NCBI GenBank assembly: GCA_937951675.1
Contig: CALFBI010000001.1
Span: forward strand, 62,001 to 126,000
Length of the DNA: 64,000 bases
Reading direction: 5' to 3'
DNA from: an uncultured Verrucomicrobiales bacterium
GTDB taxonomy: Bacteria; Verrucomicrobiota; Verrucomicrobiia; Verrucomicrobiales; Akkermansiaceae
Shown here: positions 50,607 through 61,566 of the stretch, piece by piece
How the letters are laid out: every line of letters starts with the position of its first letter
How positions within the stretch are numbered: the first letter of the stretch is position 1
Made by a program: the position numbers and the translations under genes
The notes under the pieces: model-generated
Databases searched by the model: none
Told to the model about the DNA's origin: nothing
What the model saw: only the letters and a program-made list of their open reading frames with translations

Positions 50607-53600
50607 GTGCAGCCAGACTCAACTATAGAACTCACTAAAGAGCTCGAGAAAAGAATCCTTGTTCTAGATGGAGCGATGGGAACCACGATTCGAGAGTATG
50701 ATCTGACCGAGACAGATGCCCGTGGCGAACGCTTTAAAGACAACGAAAAAGATCTCCTTAACAATGGCGATATCCTTTCCCTAACTCGTCCTGATGTGAT
50801 CAGCGATATTCATCGCCGTTTCCTCCTGGCTGGTTCAGATATCATCGAAACAAACTCTTTCTCTGGCACCGCCATCGCACAATCTGAATTCTTTGTCGAA
50901 GACCCTCGGGAATCAGGAGAAGGGCGCAAAGATCCTGAGTTTTACCAAAAAGTCATCGAGGACCCTTTCCTCATTGGCCTCGCTCACGAGCTTAATGTTG
51001 CCTCAGCTCAATTAGCACGAGCCGCCTGTGACGAAGTCGCTCAAGAAACAGGCCGCAAGTGTTACGCCGCAGGAGCGATTGGCCCCATGACAGTAGGGCT
51101 GAACAACTCAGCGGTTGATCCGAATGACCCTGGATTTCGAGTCGTCATATGGGATCAAGTCTATCTCGATTATAAACGCCAAATCCGCTCTCTCATCGAA
51201 GGCGGAGTCGACATTTTAATGATCGAAACCATTTTCGATGCTTTGAACTCAAAGTGCGCCCTCGTTGCAGTGCAAGACGTCTTTGAAGAAGATAAAATAA
51301 ATCTCCCTGTCATCATCTCCGCAGCAGTCGGACGAGGAGGAGAAACTATGATCTCGGCCCAGAAAGTGGAAGCTCTCTGGAATGCAGTAGCCCACGTTAA
51401 ACCTCTCGCCGTCGGGTTAAACTGCTCTCTTGGCCCTGACGAAATGCGTTCATTCATCTCTGAGCTATCGAACTGCTGTGAAAGCTTTGTCTCCTGCTAC
51501 CCTAATGCCGGTATGCCGGACCCTCTCTCTCCTACTGGATTCCCTAAACTTCCGGAGGACATGTATCACCACCTCCAGGATTTTGCAGAAGCCGGATTCA
51601 TCAACCTTGCGGGAGGCTGTTGTGGAAACACTCCGAAACATATCGAAGCCATTGCTCGTGCCGTCAAGGGGGTGACTCCACGGAAACGCCCCGTGATCGA
51701 ACCCCTCCTTCGCCTTTCAGGAACGGAACCTTATAATCATACTAAGGATAAAAATTTCCTGATGATTGGGGAACGCACTAATGTCGCAGGGTCTCCGCGT
51801 TTTCGAAAACTCATCCAAGAAGGAAAACTAGAGGAAGCACTCAGTGTCGCTCGCCAACAAGTTGATAATGGAGCTCCTGTGATCGATATTTGTTTTGATG
51901 ACGGCTTAATTGACGGCGTCGAAATGATGACTCGTTTCCTCAATCTCGTCCAATCTGAACCAGACATCACGAAGGTTCCTATTACAGTCGATTCGTCGAA
52001 ATGGGAAATTATCGAAGCGGGATTAAAATGCCTTCAAGGCAAAGGGATCGTCAACTCGATCTCTATGAAAGAAGGAGAAGACCAGTTTCGCAAACATGCA
52101 CGCACTGTGATGAAATACGGAGCTGCCGTTGTCGTCATGGCCTTTGACGAACAAGGACAGGCCGCAACATACGAAGACAAAATTCGCATCTGTGAACGCG
52201 CTTACCGCATCCTTGTTGACGAAGTGGGTTTCAACCCACAGGACATTATTTTCGACCCTAACATCCTTACCGTTGCGACAGGTATTGATGAACATAACAA
52301 CTATGCAGTCGACTTCTTCAACGCGACGAAGTGGATCAAAGAAAACCTCCCTGGCGCGAAAGTTTCGGGAGGGGTCTCCAATGTCTCGTTCTCTTTCCGC
52401 GGAAACAACCCTGTTCGAGAAGCCATGCACTCAGCCTTTCTCTTTCATGCCGGTCAAAACGGGATGGATATGGGGATCGTTAATGCCGGCATGTTAGAAG
52501 TCTATGATGAGATCCCTAAAAAGATGCTCCAACACGTCGAAGACGTTCTTCTTAACCGCGACTCAGACGCCACAGAGCGGCTCCTTGACTACGCCGAGCA
52601 GTTCCGAGGCATTAAAAAGAAAACGCAGGAAGAAGACCTAACATGGCGTGAAGCCAGCGTCGAAAAACGTCTCGAATACGCTCTTCTCAAAGGGATAGAT
52701 AAATTCATTACAGAAGATACTGAAGAAGCTCGATTAAAATACGATCGCCCACTCAAAGTGATCGAAGGTCCTCTGATGGACGGCATGTCAATCGTTGGGG
52801 ATCTTTTCGGTGCAGGTAAAATGTTCCTTCCACAAGTAGTTAAATCGGCCCGCGTGATGAAAAAATCCGTCGCCTACCTGGAGCCGTTCATGGAACAGGA
52901 AAAGGCGAAGAAGATTGAAATCGAATCTCAAGCCCTCCTCCTCAAGCGACCTGAACTTACCCCCGCTGAAGCACGAATCGAAATTGAAAAATCAATGTCT
53001 GCAGGACGGATCGTAATGGCAACAGTCAAAGGTGACGTTCACGATATTGGAAAAAACATTGTAGGAGTCGTCCTTGCTTGTAATGGATTCGAAGTCATCG
53101 ACCTCGGAGTAATGGTTCCCTGCGATAAAATTCTAGAAATTGCTTTAGAAAAACGAGTCGACGTCATTGGGCTTTCCGGGCTCATCACCCCTTCTCTTGA
53201 TGAGATGGTGCATATCGCCAAAGAAATGGAGCGACGGGGAATCAGTATCCCTGTTCTTGTTGGTGGAGCAACGACCTCCCCTGCCCACACTGCAGTCAAA
53301 ATCGCACCTCACTCAAAGAGCCCGATCGTTCACGTTCTCGACGCTTCTCGCTCCGTGCCTGTTACGACCTCTCTCATCGGTGACGGCTGTGAGGAATTCG
53401 TCGCCAAGAATGAGGAGCGGCACCACAAACTCCGCGAAAATTTTAATAAAAAGGGTAAAAAAACAGTCTCTCTTGCAGAGGCTCGAAAAAACCACCCTGC
53501 CTTTAATTGGGACTCTTACTCTCCTCCTATTCCAGAATTCACAGGTTCGCGTATTATCGAAGATCAATCTCTTCGAGAGCTTTCCAAATACATTGACTGG

Positions 53601-54440
53601 ACCCCTTTCTTCCACGCCTGGGAACTTCGTGGGGTCTGGGACCGAGAGACTAAAATTCTCAAAACACGGAACGAAGCTGGAGCGGAAGAAGCCCAGAAAA
53701 TTTATGCGGATGCCATCGAGATCCTCGAAGAAATCATTTCTGAAAAACGCTTCACCGCACGTGGGGTCTATGGATTCTTCCCGGCAAATGCCAAAGGAGA
53801 TGACATCACGGTCTGGACCGACGAAACTCGCTCCCAAGAACGCCAAACGTTCCATACTCTTCGCCAACAAATTGAGAAAACTTCCGGAAAACCAAATAGC
53901 GCCCTCAGTGATTATGTCTCTCCTCATCAAGAAGACTACGTTGGAAGCTTCGTTGTTGGTATTCACGGAGCTGACGAATGGGCGGAAGAACTCAAAGCAG
54001 AGCTAGACGATTACAAAGCGATCATGGTCAAAGCGATTGCGGATCGTCTCGCTGAAGCCTTTGCCGAGCTCCTTCATCACCGGGCCCGAGTAGCATGGGG
54101 GTATGAACGCCCGAATGAATTCAATCACAACGAGCTCATTAAGGAACTCTATAACGGAATCCGCCCTGCTCCAGGCTATCCTGCACAACCAGACCACACC
54201 GAGAAAACGACACTGTTCGAGCTTCTTGATGCTCCAAAAGCTTGTGGTGTCACACTTACCGAATCATGTGCGATGCATCCAGGAGCAGCTGTCTCGGGGC
54301 TCCTATTCTCTCACCCTGACTCACATTACTTTGCGATTAGCGAGCTTCAAAAAGACCAAGTCGAAGACTATGCAAAGCGTAAGGGAATGACTCTTACTGA
54401 ATGCGAAACCTGGCTCGGTCCTTGGCTTGGATACGCCTAA
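50607..54440 (+). CDS. metH: Methionine synthase, B12-dependent
   Basis: 1277 residues with all MetH modules. Homocysteine-methyltransferase domain (1-345) with the zinc cysteines in [11 protein letters not shown] (near 272) and AGGCCGNTP (near 336). Folate-binding domain from about 375 ([17 protein letters not shown]). Cap and cobalamin domain (near 811, [20 protein letters not shown], with His as the cobalt ligand) and C-terminal AdoMet reactivation domain (from about 940, e.g. [15 protein letters not shown]). GTG start. It makes methionine from homocysteine and methyl-THF, and so implies B12 supply. Confidence 0.98.
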   Translation: MQPDSTIELTKELEKRILVLDGAMGTTIREYDLTETDARGERFKDNEKDLLNNGDILSLTRPDVISDIHRRFLLAGSDIIETNSFSGTAIAQSEFFVEDPRESGEGRKDPEFYQKVIEDPFLIGLAHELNVASAQLARAACDEVAQETGRKCYAAGAIGPMTVGLNNSAVDPNDPGFRVVIWDQVYLDYKRQIRSLIEGGVDILMIETIFDALNSKCALVAVQDVFEEDKINLPVIISAAVGRGGETMISAQKVEALWNAVAHVKPLAVGLNCSLGPDEMRSFISELSNCCESFVSCYPNAGMPDPLSPTGFPKLPEDMYHHLQDFAEAGFINLAGGCCGNTPKHIEAIARAVKGVTPRKRPVIEPLLRLSGTEPYNHTKDKNFLMIGERTNVAGSPRFRKLIQEGKLEEALSVARQQVDNGAPVIDICFDDGLIDGVEMMTRFLNLVQSEPDITKVPITVDSSKWEIIEAGLKCLQGKGIVNSISMKEGEDQFRKHARTVMKYGAAVVVMAFDEQGQAATYEDKIRICERAYRILVDEVGFNPQDIIFDPNILTVATGIDEHNNYAVDFFNATKWIKENLPGAKVSGGVSNVSFSFRGNNPVREAMHSAFLFHAGQNGMDMGIVNAGMLEVYDEIPKKMLQHVEDVLLNRDSDATERLLDYAEQFRGIKKKTQEEDLTWREASVEKRLEYALLKGIDKFITEDTEEARLKYDRPLKVIEGPLMDGMSIVGDLFGAGKMFLPQVVKSARVMKKSVAYLEPFMEQEKAKKIEIESQALLLKRPELTPAEARIEIEKSMSAGRIVMATVKGDVHDIGKNIVGVVLACNGFEVIDLGVMVPCDKILEIALEKRVDVIGLSGLITPSLDEMVHIAKEMERRGISIPVLVGGATTSPAHTAVKIAPHSKSPIVHVLDASRSVPVTTSLIGDGCEEFVAKNEERHHKLRENFNKKGKKTVSLAEARKNHPAFNWDSYSPPIPEFTGSRIIEDQSLRELSKYIDWTPFFHAWELRGVWDRETKILKTRNEAGAEEAQKIYADAIEILEEIISEKRFTARGVYGFFPANAKGDDITVWTDETRSQERQTFHTLRQQIEKTSGKPNSALSDYVSPHQEDYVGSFVVGIHGADEWAEELKAELDDYKAIMVKAIADRLAEAFAELLHHRARVAWGYERPNEFNHNELIKELYNGIRPAPGYPAQPDHTEKTTLFELLDAPKACGVTLTESCAMHPGAAVSGLLFSHPDSHYFAISELQKDQVEDYAKRKGMTLTECETWLGPWLGYA

Positions 54441-54507
54441 AGGAATCAACGGTGAGGCTCTATTTGAAAACTTCTCTCCCGAGGAGCCGAAGAGTTGAGC
54501 GCTCTGA

Positions 54508-57500
54508 TTAAGAATCGAGTTTCAGCGCCGCTTTTTGAGCCGCCGTTTTGGCTTCGTCTTTTTTCGCCTCCGCTTCTGCGAGGCTCGTTAACCGCATCCC
54601 AACTGGCTTGGAGATCCCATATTCTTCCATGGTGACTCCATACATCACATCAGCACGTCCCATCGTCCGTTTATTATGGGTCACGATAATAAACTGAGAC
54701 TGATCGATAAACCGGTCTAACACCTTTAGGAAACGACCAATATTAGATTCATCAAGCGGAGCATCAAGCTCATCAAGCACGCAGAATGGACTTGGCTTCA
54801 CCATATAAATCGAGAAGAGAAGAGCGACTGCCGTCATCGATCGCTCTCCTCCTGAGAGTAACGTAATCGATTGCAACTTTTTCCCAGGAGGTTTGGCAAT
54901 GACTTCAATTCCTGACTCTAGAGGATCATTCTCATCCATCAAAATAAGATCAGCCTTTCCCTTCTCCCCAAAGAGCTCTTTAAACATCGTTCGGAAATTC
55001 TTTTTCACGACGGCGAAGGTCTCGCTGAACAGCTTCACTGTTTCGGTGTTGATTTTTTCAATCACCTCGAGAAGCTCATCTTTTGAACTCACGAGATCAT
55101 CATGCTGGTTTTTAACAAAAGTAAAACGCTCTTCGAGTTCATCAAATTCTTGAATCGCATCAAGGTTCACAGGCCCCATCGAGTCTAATTTTCTTCGCAA
55201 CTCACCAACTGTATCTTCAACAAAACGCCAATCAGGTCCTTCCTCTAGTTGAATATTAGAAGAGGATTGCTCACTCATATCTTCAACGACAATCTCTTCG
55301 TCTTCGGAAGAGGCCTCACTAGAATCTCTCTCTTCGGTGGAAATCTTCACATCATGACTCCCCGAGCTTCGCGCACTCTTCCGCTCCGCGATGCATGTCA
55401 AAAGAGAATGAGTATTTGCTCGGAAAGTATCTAAGTCAACTTGATGCCTTTCGAGCATACTACTCACTAAGTTTTCAACCCGTAAATCAAGCTTTGTTGC
55501 AGACACCTCTTCTTTTCCGCTTTGGGCTGTCACGCGAGAAACATCTGCACGCGCCTTGGAAAGAGCCTCTTCCGCGAGCTCAATAGCTTGCTTCAAATCG
55601 GAGCGGCGAACCGCTGATTGCTCAAGCTCTTTTGTTAATTGAGCGGCGCTTTCCTCATTCTCTTTCACATTGATTTGAAGAGCCTCATTCTCTTTCTTCA
55701 TCTCCTGAATTCTCGCTTCAAAGGAATTGTTTTCTTTTTCTCGCTTCTCGTTAAGCGCTCGCAATTCCGCAATCCGAGAGGCCATCGGGCTGTGAGCTTT
55801 TTCAGCAGATGCGCGAGCCTGTGCTTCTACTGCCAGCGAAGTCTGAATCTCATTGAGCCGTAGTCGCTCTTCTTCTACTTGACGATCAAAACCTTCAAGC
55901 TGCGACTGGAGAGATCGTTGGTCTTCCTCAAAACCCTCCAGCCTTTCTTTCGCCGAAACTAATTCAGACTCCAGGTCTGTTTGGCTTTTCAGAGAATGTT
56001 TTAATTTCCCTTGCAGATTTTCTTGCTCTTTCGACAAACTCGCTTGTTTAGAACTGATTGATTCAACTTCTCGAGAAGCCAGAGAAAATTTGCCCTCCAA
56101 GTTTGATTTTTCAACCTTATGAGCTTGCAGAACCTCCCGGGAAGCCTCGACTTCCTCGCGCAGAGCGCTCAACTTCGATTCCGTATCAAGAACACTGCGA
56201 CTAGCTGCCACTTCTTTTTCTTGAAGCAATTTCACCTCTTTAGCCAAGGATACCACTTCGTTTTGACGCTCTAAAACCGAAGACTTCTTCTTTCCTGACT
56301 GCCCTCCTCGTAAAACGCCTTCTACGGAAAGAAGCTCTCCTTCTACCGTCACTAAAGAATATTCTGAAGACTCCTTCCGAATTTGATAGGCGGTTTGCCG
56401 ATCAGGCACGACGAGAACATTTCCTAAAAGAGATTCCAAAACGGGGAGCACGCTGGTATCTGCTTCGATGCAATCTAAAGCCCAAGAAACAGCCCCTTTC
56501 GGAAGCGCTCCTTTTTTCGTTCGGCTTCCACCCTTCGCGAAAGTTTCGGGCAAAAGGGCTACTTCGCCTTTTTTAAGTTCGACTAATTTATCGATAATCG
56601 CCTCCGCCATTTCAACATCTTTAACTAAGACGGCCTGCACATGAGACCCTAAGGCCGCTTCAATAGCGCGTGAATACTCGTCTTTCACGGTCAAATGAGA
56701 AGCAAGCACTCCCCGTAAAGAACTCTTAAAAAAATCAGGTTGGTCTAAGCCCGAAAGAACGGCCTGGGTTCCTTTTTCAAAACCTTCTCCAGAAGCGATG
56801 AGTTGTTCCAAAACCTCTAACCGAGATTGCCGATTGGTGAACAGTTGATGTGCTTCCTTCGCGACTTGACGAGCGGTATCGAGACCACTCCTAGCATTTC
56901 GATGAGCCTCCTCAGCTTCTTTAAATTGTTTTTCTAAAGACTCAAACGAAGCCTGGTGCGCTGAAACCATCGATTCCACTTTTTCTTTTTCGGAAATCGC
57001 GACGGCGTATTCTTCTTTGAATCTCATTTCGCTTTCTTCGAGATCTTTGAGTCTTTCCTTTCCCCCTTCAAGCTGGGTAAGAGCACTTTCAATACGGGCT
57101 TGAGTCGAAGCGACGAAAGACTGGGTCACCCCGGCTTGAGACCGAGCCTGACGGAGGCGGTCTGAAACGCCCTGTTTTTCTTTTTGAGCCGAAGCAAACT
57201 TTGCCTGTTGAGTCTCGACCACGCCTTGCTGAGTGGCAATACGCGCCACTAATTCTCCAATTTGAATACGACTTATTTCAAAATCATTCTCTTGTTGTTC
57301 CAGTTTCTCATGAGATTCAGCAATCTCTATCTTATTCTGAGCAAAGCGAGATTCAAATTCACGAGAACGTTCTTGATTGAAATCAATCCGGCTTTGCGCA
57401 CCATTTGCCGCATTTTCATGGGCTGAGGCTCGTTGCCGTAATTCGGAAAGAGCCGCCTCGAGTGCTTGTGCTTGATCTCGTGCATTCACCACAGCCGCTT

Positions 57501-58296
57501 CTTTTTCCGGAAGCTCTAATTCTAACTCTTCCTTGCGAGACCCTAGTGCTCGGAGCGACGTCCTAAGCTCTGATCGCTGTGCTGAAAGTTCTACAAATTG
57601 CCGATGCGCAAAATGAGTTTCAAGAATTTTCACATCGGTCGCAAGCGTCTGATAGCGGCGGGCTTTTGACACTTGTCGCTTCAGGGAATTCATCCGGCGC
57701 TCTTGCTCTGCCATCACGTCAGAAACCCTTAAGAGGTTGGCTTGGGTAAACTCGAGCTTTCTAAGTGCTTCTTTCTTCTCCTTTTTAAATTTGGTAATTC
57801 CTGCCGCTTCTTCGAAAACTTGTCGGCGATCTTCGGGGCGAGAGCTTAAGAGCATATCAATCTTCCCCTGCTCCATAATGGAATAGGCCGAACGACCAAT
57901 TCCAGTATCCATGAATGTTTCATGAATGTCTCTCAAGCGGCATAAGGTTCCATTAATCCGGTATTCCGATTTCCCGTCGCGGTAAACACGACGTGTGATT
58001 GCAAGCTCATTGTAATCCACTCCGAGAGCGGCTTCACAATCTGAAAGAGTTAACGTGACCTCGGCCATCCCGTGAGGCTTCCGGCGGTCAGTCCCATTGA
58101 AGATGACGTCTGCCATTTCGCCTCCTCGAAGAGCCTTTGCGGAGGTTTCTCCCAGAACCCACCGGATCGCATCAACCACATTAGACTTACCACAACCGTT
58201 TGGCCCGACAATCCCGGTCACCCCTTGGTGGAACTCAAAGACCGTTTTGTCGGCAAAAGATTTAAATCCGTGAATTTCGAGAGACTTTAAATGCAT
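54508..58296 (-). CDS. smc: Chromosome partition protein Smc
   Basis: 1262 residues from the ATG at 58294-58296; the frame continues 16 codons upstream but the family start is MHLKSLEIHGFKSFADKTVF. Walker A GPNGCGKSN (31-39), two long coiled coils, a hinge at about 515-640 (FFKSSLRGVLASHLTV), the C-terminal signature LLSGGERSMTAVAL (near 1145) and Walker B VLDELDAPLDESN (near 1172). It organises and segregates the chromosome with ScpA/ScpB. An unusual Ser/Glu-rich acidic insertion lies near residues 985-1030, where the C-terminal coil returns to the head. Convergent with metH. Confidence 0.98.
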   Translation of the reverse strand: MHLKSLEIHGFKSFADKTVFEFHQGVTGIVGPNGCGKSNVVDAIRWVLGETSAKALRGGEMADVIFNGTDRRKPHGMAEVTLTLSDCEAALGVDYNELAITRRVYRDGKSEYRINGTLCRLRDIHETFMDTGIGRSAYSIMEQGKIDMLLSSRPEDRRQVFEEAAGITKFKKEKKEALRKLEFTQANLLRVSDVMAEQERRMNSLKRQVSKARRYQTLATDVKILETHFAHRQFVELSAQRSELRTSLRALGSRKEELELELPEKEAAVVNARDQAQALEAALSELRQRASAHENAANGAQSRIDFNQERSREFESRFAQNKIEIAESHEKLEQQENDFEISRIQIGELVARIATQQGVVETQQAKFASAQKEKQGVSDRLRQARSQAGVTQSFVASTQARIESALTQLEGGKERLKDLEESEMRFKEEYAVAISEKEKVESMVSAHQASFESLEKQFKEAEEAHRNARSGLDTARQVAKEAHQLFTNRQSRLEVLEQLIASGEGFEKGTQAVLSGLDQPDFFKSSLRGVLASHLTVKDEYSRAIEAALGSHVQAVLVKDVEMAEAIIDKLVELKKGEVALLPETFAKGGSRTKKGALPKGAVSWALDCIEADTSVLPVLESLLGNVLVVPDRQTAYQIRKESSEYSLVTVEGELLSVEGVLRGGQSGKKKSSVLERQNEVVSLAKEVKLLQEKEVAASRSVLDTESKLSALREEVEASREVLQAHKVEKSNLEGKFSLASREVESISSKQASLSKEQENLQGKLKHSLKSQTDLESELVSAKERLEGFEEDQRSLQSQLEGFDRQVEEERLRLNEIQTSLAVEAQARASAEKAHSPMASRIAELRALNEKREKENNSFEARIQEMKKENEALQINVKENEESAAQLTKELEQSAVRRSDLKQAIELAEEALSKARADVSRVTAQSGKEEVSATKLDLRVENLVSSMLERHQVDLDTFRANTHSLLTCIAERKSARSSGSHDVKISTEERDSSEASSEDEEIVVEDMSEQSSSNIQLEEGPDWRFVEDTVGELRRKLDSMGPVNLDAIQEFDELEERFTFVKNQHDDLVSSKDELLEVIEKINTETVKLFSETFAVVKKNFRTMFKELFGEKGKADLILMDENDPLESGIEVIAKPPGKKLQSITLLSGGERSMTAVALLFSIYMVKPSPFCVLDELDAPLDESNIGRFLKVLDRFIDQSQFIIVTHNKRTMGRADVMYGVTMEEYGISKPVGMRLTSLAEAEAKKDEAKTAAQKAALKLDS

Positions 58297-58453
58297 GATG
58301 GGAATGAGATTTAAAAAAGAAGCGAATGAAGCTTCAAGATTCACTCACTTTTTAATTCCCAAAATCTTCTTTTACAAGAATAAGAGCTCAAAAATCCCAC
58401 ATCTTGTATAAACAGATAACCAGAAATACACTATCTAGTTATTGAGATCATTA

Positions 58454-58475
58454 AGACATCTTAGATAAGATGTCT
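58454..58475. promoter_or_regulatory. 22-bp palindrome upstream of smc
   Basis: Arms AGACATCTTA and TAAGATGTCT, perfect over 10 bp, with GA between. It lies 158 bp upstream of the smc start and 33 bp after the lipoprotein stop, in an AT-rich gap. No T tract follows, so an operator is as likely as a terminator. Confidence 0.6.
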
Positions 58476-58508
58476 AACCTTCACCTTAAACCGGTTCGAA
58501 ATACCAAA

Positions 58509-58985
58509 TTAAAGCTTCGATATTCGAAGGACTTTAAAGTCGCGATTTGCGATTTGATACAAGTGCTTTTTAATACGAGCTTGGGCGACATTTCGGTTCG
58601 GCTCAGTCACTCCTTTCGTAATGAGGTCAAAACCGAGCGCGTGACCTTTATAATATTTGCCATTCTTGTGGTGAATCATCGTTGGGAGCACCCCTACTTT
58701 TAGCTTCACTTCTTGGATCGCTTCATCAAAATGGGGAACTTGCTTCTTTAGCCAAATCTGATTTTTAGTCAATTCAACGAAAGGCTTCATTAATTCCAAG
58801 GTTTCAGCCATTTGAGTCAACTGATCAAAATCATTACTCTTGGCTTGAATGAAAATAGGTTCTTCAGAATGAGGGAACGAAACGATTTCCCTCTGATGAG
58901 TGAAAGGAACACAGCTCACCGCAGAGAACGCGATGACGCTCATGAGAATCACTCTAAAAACGGATTTTTGAAAAACAAACTCCAT
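58509..58985 (-). CDS. Small lipoprotein of unknown function
   Basis: 158 residues from the ATG at 58983-58985. The N-terminal segment FRVILMSVIAFSAVSC ends in a lipobox-like A-V-S-C. The mature protein is helical and charged (LTQMAETLELMKPFVELTK) with a C-terminal strand region. A longer open frame to 59072 overlaps the next gene and is less likely. No family recognised. Confidence 0.65.
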   Translation of the reverse strand: MEFVFQKSVFRVILMSVIAFSAVSCVPFTHQREIVSFPHSEEPIFIQAKSNDFDQLTQMAETLELMKPFVELTKNQIWLKKQVPHFDEAIQEVKLKVGVLPTMIHHKNGKYYKGHALGFDLITKGVTEPNRNVAQARIKKHLYQIANRDFKVLRISKL

Positions 58986-59035
58986 AAGGTCATTACTTTC
59001 TGGAGATTCCCTTGATCCGGCAAGAAAAATCGAGC

Positions 59036-59686
59036 TCAGAATAACGCCTCGAAAGATTCGGTTACTTGACAATGGGCGGCTAGGAATTCAGGAAACCGAT
59101 CCTGCCATACGAGCTCCTTTACTCCACAAACTGAAGCCTGGTGAAGAAGCCCCTGTCTCGTCCGTCGCTGTGCAGCTCCTGAAACTTTTTGCAAAGAGCC
59201 TTCCCTCACGAGATCCCAACACACAGAGGTATCAAAACAAACCTCAACAGCCTTAACTTCTCTTGAACATTCCTCTTTTTTAAAAAGCGAAACCTTTTCA
59301 CCCTGAAGAGATAAAGACTTTAGAAGCGCCTCATGGATCACTTGATACCAAAGAGACGAACGAGGTTGCTTCGTCACCCATTGATGAGGAATCACGAGAG
59401 TATAGGGTGTATCTAAACGGTGATCAACCATGCCTCCTCCTGTCCACCGCTTCACGAACTGCAGGCCCCGAGAGTCTGTAAATCGTGATTGTATTTCGAG
59501 AGGGTCTTGAAAATAGCCTACCGTGATGGTCGGCTCTTCCCACTGATAGAATCTAAGAAGAGGCTTCTCTAAATCACCCCTTTCCAATAAATCATGATCA
59601 ACCTGTATCTGGTCTTGGCTAGACCGTGATTGCGAGTCTTTCCAGACAATGAGATCTTGAAAGGGAGGCTTCCACTCCGAGCGCAT
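59036..59686 (-). CDS. Lipoate-protein ligase/octanoyltransferase-like (BPL_LplA_LipB family)
   Basis: 216 residues. PTITVGYFQDPLEI, FVKRWTGGGMVDHRLDTPYTLVIP (the RR/K-x-x-GGG substrate site) and KVSGAAQRRTRQGLLHQASV (the catalytic Lys region) identify the LplA/LipM-type fold. It attaches lipoate or octanoate to carrier domains of dehydrogenases. It is on the short side and lacks the LplA C-terminal accessory domain. It overlaps the previous gene by one base. Confidence 0.82.
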   Translation of the reverse strand: MRSEWKPPFQDLIVWKDSQSRSSQDQIQVDHDLLERGDLEKPLLRFYQWEEPTITVGYFQDPLEIQSRFTDSRGLQFVKRWTGGGMVDHRLDTPYTLVIPHQWVTKQPRSSLWYQVIHEALLKSLSLQGEKVSLFKKEECSREVKAVEVCFDTSVCWDLVREGSLQKVSGAAQRRTRQGLLHQASVCGVKELVWQDRFPEFLAAHCQVTESFEALF

Positions 59687-61563
59687 CAGCGAGGAAGCAC
59701 TTTTTTAATTAACCGGTCAATGCCCTCACTTGCATACTTACTCTGTGGATAAATATGCTTCGCTTTATAATAAAGAGAGAGTGCTGATCCCATTTGAATC
59801 GGAGTTCTCTCTTCAAAGTCTTTCGCATTATTAAGCGTTTGAGTAAAGGAGGCGACCTCTGCTGTTAATTTCTCTATTTCTCGGCCCAACTTAGAATCTT
59901 CCGGAAATTTCTCCCGAACCACTGACAACTGCTCCCATGCGGCATAAGGATTACCGGCGTTGACAAATTGTTGAGCCGCTTTCAAAGAAAAATCAATTTC
60001 AGAGACATTCGTCATAATTTCATTAAAAGCACGCTCGCGTTCAGAATCCCCTTTCGCCGCAACGATGAACTCTGCGCGACGATTGAAAATTTCACGGAAA
60101 TTTTGCTCCCCCAATAAGCGGTCAAAATCATTTTGGGCTCTCACAATCTCATTCCCTTGGCTCATCAAGTCTCTGATCTCATTGAGCTTAGGGTTAGTGG
60201 GCCAAGTTTCCGTAGCTTTCCGAATCTCTTCTGCGGCACGATCTTCACTGCCCCGCAGCATGAGTGACTTCGCTCGTTCAACAGAAAGGTCGCTTTGCAA
60301 GGTATAAGCTGTGATGGCACTATCTGCCTTTGCTGAAGGAAAATCCGTCGCGAGCTCTTTCAACTCTTCAACAAGGGCTTTCGCCTTCGTATAGTCTCGC
60401 GCATTCATGACATCATAAAGCTCAAAAAGCCTGCTGCTATAACGCTGCACTTTTCGTTTTTCGATCAAAGGAAGCGTCGACAAAGGTTCTAGAAACTCTC
60501 CAATCATAAAAGCCTCCATCAAGCGGCGAGAAGCTTGATGGAGCTCTTTCTGATCTAATAAATAATGGAACCCTGCGATCGCCTTCTCTGTATCTCGCAA
60601 AGCTTCCGAAGAGAGATTATCGAGCATCGATACGGTTGGGCTAATCCCTAATGAGCGCTCCATCCCTTTCAAAATTTCAGAATTCTTTTTGAGACGTAAT
60701 GCAGAATCCCCATCCGTCCAAATTTTATGGTAAAAACGAGAAGCTAGAAGCACATGCATAAAACGGCGTTCCGCGAAAAGCTGCACCATGTTATATTGAT
60801 ACTGAGCTTTTGAGGTCACCCGGCTTGCTTCACTTTTCACTGAATTGGCTTTTCTAAGAATCTGAATTTCTTCCAAACGGCGTTTCTTTCCTTGGGTGAT
60901 TTCAGAGCTTCTTCCAACTCCCGCCGTTTCTTTCTTTGAGTCGCGACCTCTATCTCTATCTGCATTTGACGTCTGTTTCCCATCAAGTGGAGCCGGCTTG
61001 TCGTGTTTCACACTCCAGTCGATGTCTTTCTGTAACCGAGAAGCTTGCTCATCAAGAACATCATTATAACGCCTTAAACTCTTCGAATTCGAATGAGACT
61101 GGCGAGCCGAATAAATCGCAAAACTTAATGATTCGCAACGTCCGCCATCGCCTGAATAATCTGCCGCTTCATTTAATAAGCGGTAAGCATCTACCGGATC
61201 AAGTGAGACTCGGGAGCTTGGAGAAAGCCCGTCCAAGATCCCTTTAACCTTTTCCCGATAAAGGTCAGATTCTTCTGAAATCTCAGCAGGTTGATTGAGG
61301 TATTTTTCAAAACGAGCTCGCACAATCCGGTTGTCTCCAATCGGGATCGTAAAACCACCGATCTTAATGCTTTCCGCGGAAGGGTCTAGGAGGGGGATTT
61401 CTTGGCCAAAAGGGCTTTGCTGATTTTGGCTTTGATTTTGCGTGACCGCCTGATTTTGAGGCGCTGCAGCCTGGTTTCTAGCAGGTGGTGGTGTAAAAAC
61501 CTGTGCCACTGAGATCGAGCTCAGTGCTAAAAAGCTTACCAATTTAAATGGAGTTAAAGTCAT
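59686..61563 (-). CDS. Exported TPR-like helical protein (unknown)
   Basis: 625 residues. Signal peptide (FLALSSISVAQ|VF), a Gln/Asn/Pro-rich stretch (about 25-55), then a long helical region. The last 250 residues have repeated helix pairs (KAKALVEELKELATDFPSAKA, EEIRKATETWPTNPKLNEIRDLM, AAWEQLSVVREKFPEDSKL) in the manner of TPRs. No family recognised; probably a periplasmic scaffold. Confidence 0.75.
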   Translation of the reverse strand: MTLTPFKLVSFLALSSISVAQVFTPPPARNQAAAPQNQAVTQNQSQNQQSPFGQEIPLLDPSAESIKIGGFTIPIGDNRIVRARFEKYLNQPAEISEESDLYREKVKGILDGLSPSSRVSLDPVDAYRLLNEAADYSGDGGRCESLSFAIYSARQSHSNSKSLRRYNDVLDEQASRLQKDIDWSVKHDKPAPLDGKQTSNADRDRGRDSKKETAGVGRSSEITQGKKRRLEEIQILRKANSVKSEASRVTSKAQYQYNMVQLFAERRFMHVLLASRFYHKIWTDGDSALRLKKNSEILKGMERSLGISPTVSMLDNLSSEALRDTEKAIAGFHYLLDQKELHQASRRLMEAFMIGEFLEPLSTLPLIEKRKVQRYSSRLFELYDVMNARDYTKAKALVEELKELATDFPSAKADSAITAYTLQSDLSVERAKSLMLRGSEDRAAEEIRKATETWPTNPKLNEIRDLMSQGNEIVRAQNDFDRLLGEQNFREIFNRRAEFIVAAKGDSERERAFNEIMTNVSEIDFSLKAAQQFVNAGNPYAAWEQLSVVREKFPEDSKLGREIEKLTAEVASFTQTLNNAKDFEERTPIQMGSALSLYYKAKHIYPQSKYASEGIDRLIKKVLPR

Positions 61564-61566
61564 CGA

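Noticed and set aside
53167-54006. 279-codon rightward open frame inside metH
   Set aside because: Out-of-frame shadow of the cobalamin and reactivation domains; Ser/Lys-rich low-complexity translation.
58470-58703. 77-codon rightward open frame at the 3' end of the lipoprotein gene
   Set aside because: Antisense to the lipoprotein gene, no family features, and starts inside the palindrome.
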